DNA of 8,663 nucleotides, taken from the NCBI GenBank assembly GCA_030673005.1, contig DAOVFI010000094.1:1-8663 (forward strand), in the 5' to 3' direction. Below, in pieces: positions 6,045-8,663 of this stretch. Origin of the DNA: Planctomycetales bacterium. Its GTDB lineage: Bacteria; Planctomycetota; Phycisphaerae; SM23-33. The notes under the pieces are model-generated. The model saw only the letters and a program-made list of their open reading frames with translations, made no database searches and was not told where the DNA came from. Made by a program: the position numbers and the translations under genes. How positions within the stretch are numbered: position 1 is the first letter of the stretch; every line of letters starts with the position of its first letter.

Positions 6045-6164
6045 CCGGTAGGCCGGGACGTAACGACTCTGCTTTGCGTAGCGCTTCGCAGAGCAAAGAG
6101 CGTAGTCCCGGCAATTTCGCCCGACCACGGGCGAGACCTACCTACCGGCAGGCGGGCGCCCGTG
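6045..6164. repeat. Palindromic repeat region between mlaF and mlaD
   Basis: This is most of a 174-base gap. GCCGGGAC (6052-6059) pairs perfectly with GTCCCGGC (6105-6112), and CTTTGC (6072-6077) pairs with GCAAAG (6093-6098). CCGGTAGG (6045-6052) is complementary to CCTACCGG (6141-6148). A second hairpin is CACGGGCG (6126-6133) with CGCCCGTG (6157-6164). There is no T-run after any stem, so a classical terminator is unlikely. REP/MITE-like dispersed repeat, or an mRNA processing or stability element within the operon, are the best readings. Confidence 0.55.
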
Positions 6165-6215
6165 CCACGTATAGATTGCGGATAACCGGCTACTGACTAC
6201 TGGAGACTAATTTCA

Positions 6216-7478
6216 ATGGCAAAACGAAAACACAGCGAATTGGCGGCGGGAATTTTCGTCCTGATTGCACTAGGAGCAGGCGTGGCGGTGCTGATATGGC
6301 TCGGTGCCGCCGACGTCTTTACACAACGTGGGCAGACGGTTGTTTTTGTCGCCCGGCAGGACAGGGGCAGCCTCGGACTGGAGGTCGGCAGCGCCGTGAA
6401 ACTCAACGACGCCGACATCGGTAAAATTGATAAGATCGAACCCGACCCTGCCGGTAAACGAACGCTTTACTACGCCCGGTTGAATCGAAAAGATATCCGC
6501 GTCCATAAGGACGCCCGCGCCAACGCGGTGGCCGAATTCATCGGGGGCGCCTCCGTCGTCCTGGAGGATTTCGGTTCGCAGGACGCCCCACCGGCCGATG
6601 CAAATAATCCCGTTCCCATCGGCGTGGGTATCAGCGCACTTCTCCAACAGGCCCAGGATGTGCTAGGATACGGCGACAAGCAGCGACTGCAATTTCAGTC
6701 AAGCCTGAAGAACGTGGCCCTTGCCGCCGCCAAAGTCCGGGATATCGCCGACGCCATCGCAAACGAAGTCAATGAGGAAAATAAAACCGCCATGCTGGGA
6801 CGGGTCAAGGAGGTTGTGGAAGATCTCAAAGGCAGTTCCGCGAACCTGCTGGTCATGACGACCAGGCTCAAGGCCGAAACCGACCAACGTAACCCGGCCT
6901 CGCTGATTATAAAGGTCCACGCCATAGCCGACAATACCAAGTCCATAACCGGTAACGCCTCCGGTATGATGAAGACTATCCGTCCTGACATCGAAAAAAC
7001 CATTGCAAAGGTGCGTCTGTACACCGAAAAAGACATCGCCGCCCTCCTGGCCGACCTTCGCAAGAGCAATACCACGCTGGTCGAGATTGTCGCCGACTTC
7101 AAGGCGATCTCGACCTCGGCCAGGGGCATTGTGGTGCTAAATCGCGATAACATCGACGCGACCATTGCGAACATGAAGTCGGTCTCGCTGAACCTGAACG
7201 CCGCCGCCAAGGAAATCCGCCGCAACCCCTGGCGACTGCTCGCCAAGCCCGATGACAAGCAGGTCCACAGCCAGAATATGTACGACGCCGCCCGCGCCTT
7301 CGCCGAAGGGGCCGAGCAACTCGACGACGCGGTCGTACGACTGGGGGCACTCCGTAAGGACCGGGCCGGCAAAATCAGAAAAGACAATCCGGAACTCATC
7401 AAAATTCAGGAACACCTCAAGACCACCTTCGAAAAATTACGCAAAGTCGAAGACAAACTGTGGAATATGGCAAAATAG
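6216..7478 (+). CDS. mlaD: MlaD-type MCE-domain protein with long helical C-terminal region
   Basis: The 420-residue protein has one N-terminal membrane helix (about 9-30, ELAAGIFVLIALGAG). An MCE domain follows (about 39-118, with GSAVKLNDADIGKIDKI and FIGGASVVLED). A long Ala/Lys/Asp-rich region from about 145 to 415 is mostly helical or coiled-coil and contains RRNPWRLLAKP (335-345). E. coli MlaD is about 183 residues, so this one is more than twice as long. Known MCE proteins with long helical tails form needle-like hexamers that carry lipids across the periplasm. It would bind MlaE/MlaF at the inner membrane. The start is set by the ATG at 6216, with GGAG (6202-6205) ten bases upstream. 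No mlaC or mlaA gene follows. Confidence 0.9.
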   Translation: MAKRKHSELAAGIFVLIALGAGVAVLIWLGAADVFTQRGQTVVFVARQDRGSLGLEVGSAVKLNDADIGKIDKIEPDPAGKRTLYYARLNRKDIRVHKDARANAVAEFIGGASVVLEDFGSQDAPPADANNPVPIGVGISALLQQAQDVLGYGDKQRLQFQSSLKNVALAAAKVRDIADAIANEVNEENKTAMLGRVKEVVEDLKGSSANLLVMTTRLKAETDQRNPASLIIKVHAIADNTKSITGNASGMMKTIRPDIEKTIAKVRLYTEKDIAALLADLRKSNTTLVEIVADFKAISTSARGIVVLNRDNIDATIANMKSVSLNLNAAAKEIRRNPWRLLAKPDDKQVHSQNMYDAARAFAEGAEQLDDAVVRLGALRKDRAGKIRKDNPELIKIQEHLKTTFEKLRKVEDKLWNMAK

Positions 7479-7592
7479 AGGGTTGTTCGGTGAACCGGTT
7501 ATTCAGTTGACTTGTGGCGAGCAGGGCCGACCCATCCTCGACATCGCCCACCGAGAAGGCGTCGTTGTAACGGCGGCATAAAGTATGTGAAT
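7479..7592. other. Intergenic stretch after mlaD, possible gene remnant
   Basis: No convincing gene is present. A plus-strand frame stays open from the mlaD end to the TAA at 7579-7581 (ending HREGVVVTAA). A minus-strand frame reads TTTPSRWAMSRMGRPCSPQVN and then stops. Either could be the tail of a degraded gene, but neither has a start or a recognisable family. Confidence 0.3.
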
Positions 7593-7615
7593 GTGGTCGC
7601 AAGAACCGCGACCAC
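7593..7615. repeat. Perfect hairpin between convergent genes
   Basis: GTGGTCGC (7593-7600) and GCGACCAC (7608-7615) form an 8-bp perfect stem with a 7-base loop. It lies between mlaD and the convergent minus-strand gene. No T-run follows on either strand, so termination by this hairpin alone is doubtful. Confidence 0.6.
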
Positions 7616-7635
7616 GCCACCCGCCTGTGTCAGTC

Positions 7636-7656
7636 GCACAGGTTGCAAACCTGTGC
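7636..7656. repeat. REP-like perfect palindrome
   Basis: GCACAGGTT (7636-7644) and AACCTGTGC (7648-7656) form a 9-bp perfect stem around a 3-base centre. It lies 20 bases after the previous hairpin. The pair looks like a two-part dispersed palindromic repeat. The CTGTGCCACC end resembles the CCGTGCCACG near 6160-6169. Confidence 0.6.
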
Positions 7657-7713
7657 CACCACAAAATGATGATTGACAGAGTACTGCTACGTTTTCGGCA
7701 TGTTCGGGGAGGG

Positions 7714-8663
7714 TTACTTTGGATGGTTCTTTTTAATACGGCGGTATGTATAGCGGCGGCTCGGTGTTATGTAGTTGAAGACCTGCTCGGTTTTCTGGGG
7801 TAGTTTCCTGATTTCAAACGCGGTTCGCATAATTCGCGTGGTTCTGACGTCCTGGAACATTATGATTCGTCGCGGGTCTTTCCTGTCACCCGTCGCGTCC
7901 ATCAGGACGATCACGCTGGTGAGGCGTCCGGCCGGTCCTTGTGCGGACTGGACGCGGACCTCCCGCAGGGCGCCGTCGTCCAGTGGCAGGGCCAGCAGTC
8001 TTACCAAACCGTACAGGATACCCTCGAATCGCACCTCCGCCCTGCCGCCGGCCAACGGCTCGAACAGGACGACGGTCTCGGTGGTGTGTGCCTCCTTCGG
8101 CTGGACGGTAATTCTCGTGCCGCCTCGAAACACCATCGCCGGCTGCATGAAGAACAGGTTTGCCAGGCGCACCTCTCGGCCGGGCCTGACCTTCAATGTA
8201 AAAGAAACAATCGGCTGGTCGTTTTCACGGCGAAACTCGATCTGCATCGAATCCACACAATTCCACTGCCGGACGAACATCTCCAGCAGTTCGAGCATCC
8301 GCGGCGCTACTGCAAACGTTCCGCTCAGGAGCTTCCTCAGCCGGCTTGCGGATTCGGCCGGTGGGGCCTGCTCGACCTCCCGCAGCAGCGTCCGGGCGAG
8401 TGTCTTTTCGAGGGTTTCGGGGCGCTTGGCTTGCCGCATTACTTCAGCAACCGATTCTCGCAGCGCGGGCGGTTGCTGTTTGCCGGCGGCGGCGAAACCG
8501 ACACGAAGAACCACCTGGACCAGAACCTGCCGAAGCCGACCGACCTGATCGGGCTTCATTCCCGCCAGCAGATTGCCCTCGGAGCGTTCGTTCAGGTACG
8601 CGGTCAACATCCGGATCATCGGTCCTGCCGACCAGCCGAGCGGATCGCTTGTCGTTTTGTCGT
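7714..8663 (-). CDS. Hypothetical protein, 5' end probably beyond the window
   Basis: The minus-strand frame is open from the right edge to the TAA at 7714-7716 and converges on mlaD. An ATG at 8619 would give 301 residues, with AGGA only about four bases upstream, but the frame stays open past it (reading DKTTSDPLGWSAGP before the Met), so the true start is uncertain. The first half (about 1-120 from that Met) is helical and rich in Leu/Arg/Ala. The second half (about 130-300) is beta-rich: MQIEFRRENDQPIVSFTLKV, TRITVQPKE, ETVVLFEP, RLTSVIVLMDATG, and ends VFNYITPSRRYTYRRIKKN. The pattern is vaguely like a LolA/LppX-type open beta-barrel, which would suit an envelope protein, but no diagnostic motif supports that. 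The function is unknown. Confidence 0.7.
   Translation of the reverse strand, partial: DKTTSDPLGWSAGPMIRMLTAYLNERSEGNLLAGMKPDQVGRLRQVLVQVVLRVGFAAAGKQQPPALRESVAEVMRQAKRPETLEKTLARTLLREVEQAPPAESASRLRKLLSGTFAVAPRMLELLEMFVRQWNCVDSMQIEFRRENDQPIVSFTLKVRPGREVRLANLFFMQPAMVFRGGTRITVQPKEAHTTETVVLFEPLAGGRAEVRFEGILYGLVRLLALPLDDGALREVRVQSAQGPAGRLTSVIVLMDATGDRKDPRRIIMFQDVRTTRIMRTAFEIRKLPQKTEQVFNYITPSRRYTYRRIKKNHPK

Noticed and set aside
6045..6112. Rho-independent terminator after mlaF
   Set aside because: The stem is imperfect, the loop region is long and no T-run follows; mlaD is expected to be co-transcribed.
5136..6128. Minus-strand open frame of 330 codons
   Set aside because: It lies opposite mlaF, whose ABC motifs are complete; the antisense frame shows no domain and reflects GC-rich codon use.

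Overview
The window looks like a chromosomal piece of a GC-moderate Gram-negative bacterium, most likely a planctomycete (Planctomycetota, perhaps a Phycisphaerae-type lineage). This is inferred from the HEAT-repeat proteins ending in a 'GLRRVTGK..GY...W..WW' module, the GxxExxY gene inserted between operon genes, and palindromic repeats between genes. No rRNA or tRNA marker is present to confirm it.

Layout. Positions 1-2608 carry two tandem minus-strand paralogues. Both are exported proteins with an N-terminal HEAT-type helical region followed by a beta-propeller built from repeated 'LP.GN.LIAEY...I.EV...GK.VWE' units; the first runs off the left edge. A short divergent promoter region (2609-2716) leads to a plus-strand operon. 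Its genes are a small putative lipoprotein carrying the same HEAT module (2717-3076), an RsbW/SpoIIAB-like serine kinase (3066-3515), a STAS-domain protein with an intact phospho-acceptor motif (3530-3886), the MlaE lipid-transport permease (3883-4695), the MlaF ATPase (5187-6041) and the MlaD-type MCE protein with a long helical tail (6216-7478). A partial minus-strand gene of unknown function (7714-8663) converges on the operon from the right.

How the genes work together. MlaE, MlaF and MlaD are the core of an ABC-type phospholipid transporter of the MCE/Mla class. In E. coli a STAS protein (MlaB) binds the MlaF ATPase and is needed for transport. Here the STAS protein keeps the MDSSG phosphorylation motif of SpoIIAA/RsbV anti-sigma-factor antagonists, and an RsbW-like kinase sits directly upstream in the same tightly packed operon. 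No sigma factor is visible. The most interesting inference is a partner-switching (kinase/STAS) control that acts on a lipid transporter instead of on transcription.

The second notable object is a compact cassette of about 480 bp (4693-5175) between mlaE and mlaF. It has 22-bp terminal inverted repeats matching at 20 of 22 positions, three short direct repeats at the left end, and one gene encoding a GxxExxY protein of the PD-(D/E)XK nuclease-like class. Its left repeat begins exactly at the mlaE stop codon. Further palindromic repeats lie between mlaF and mlaD and after mlaD.
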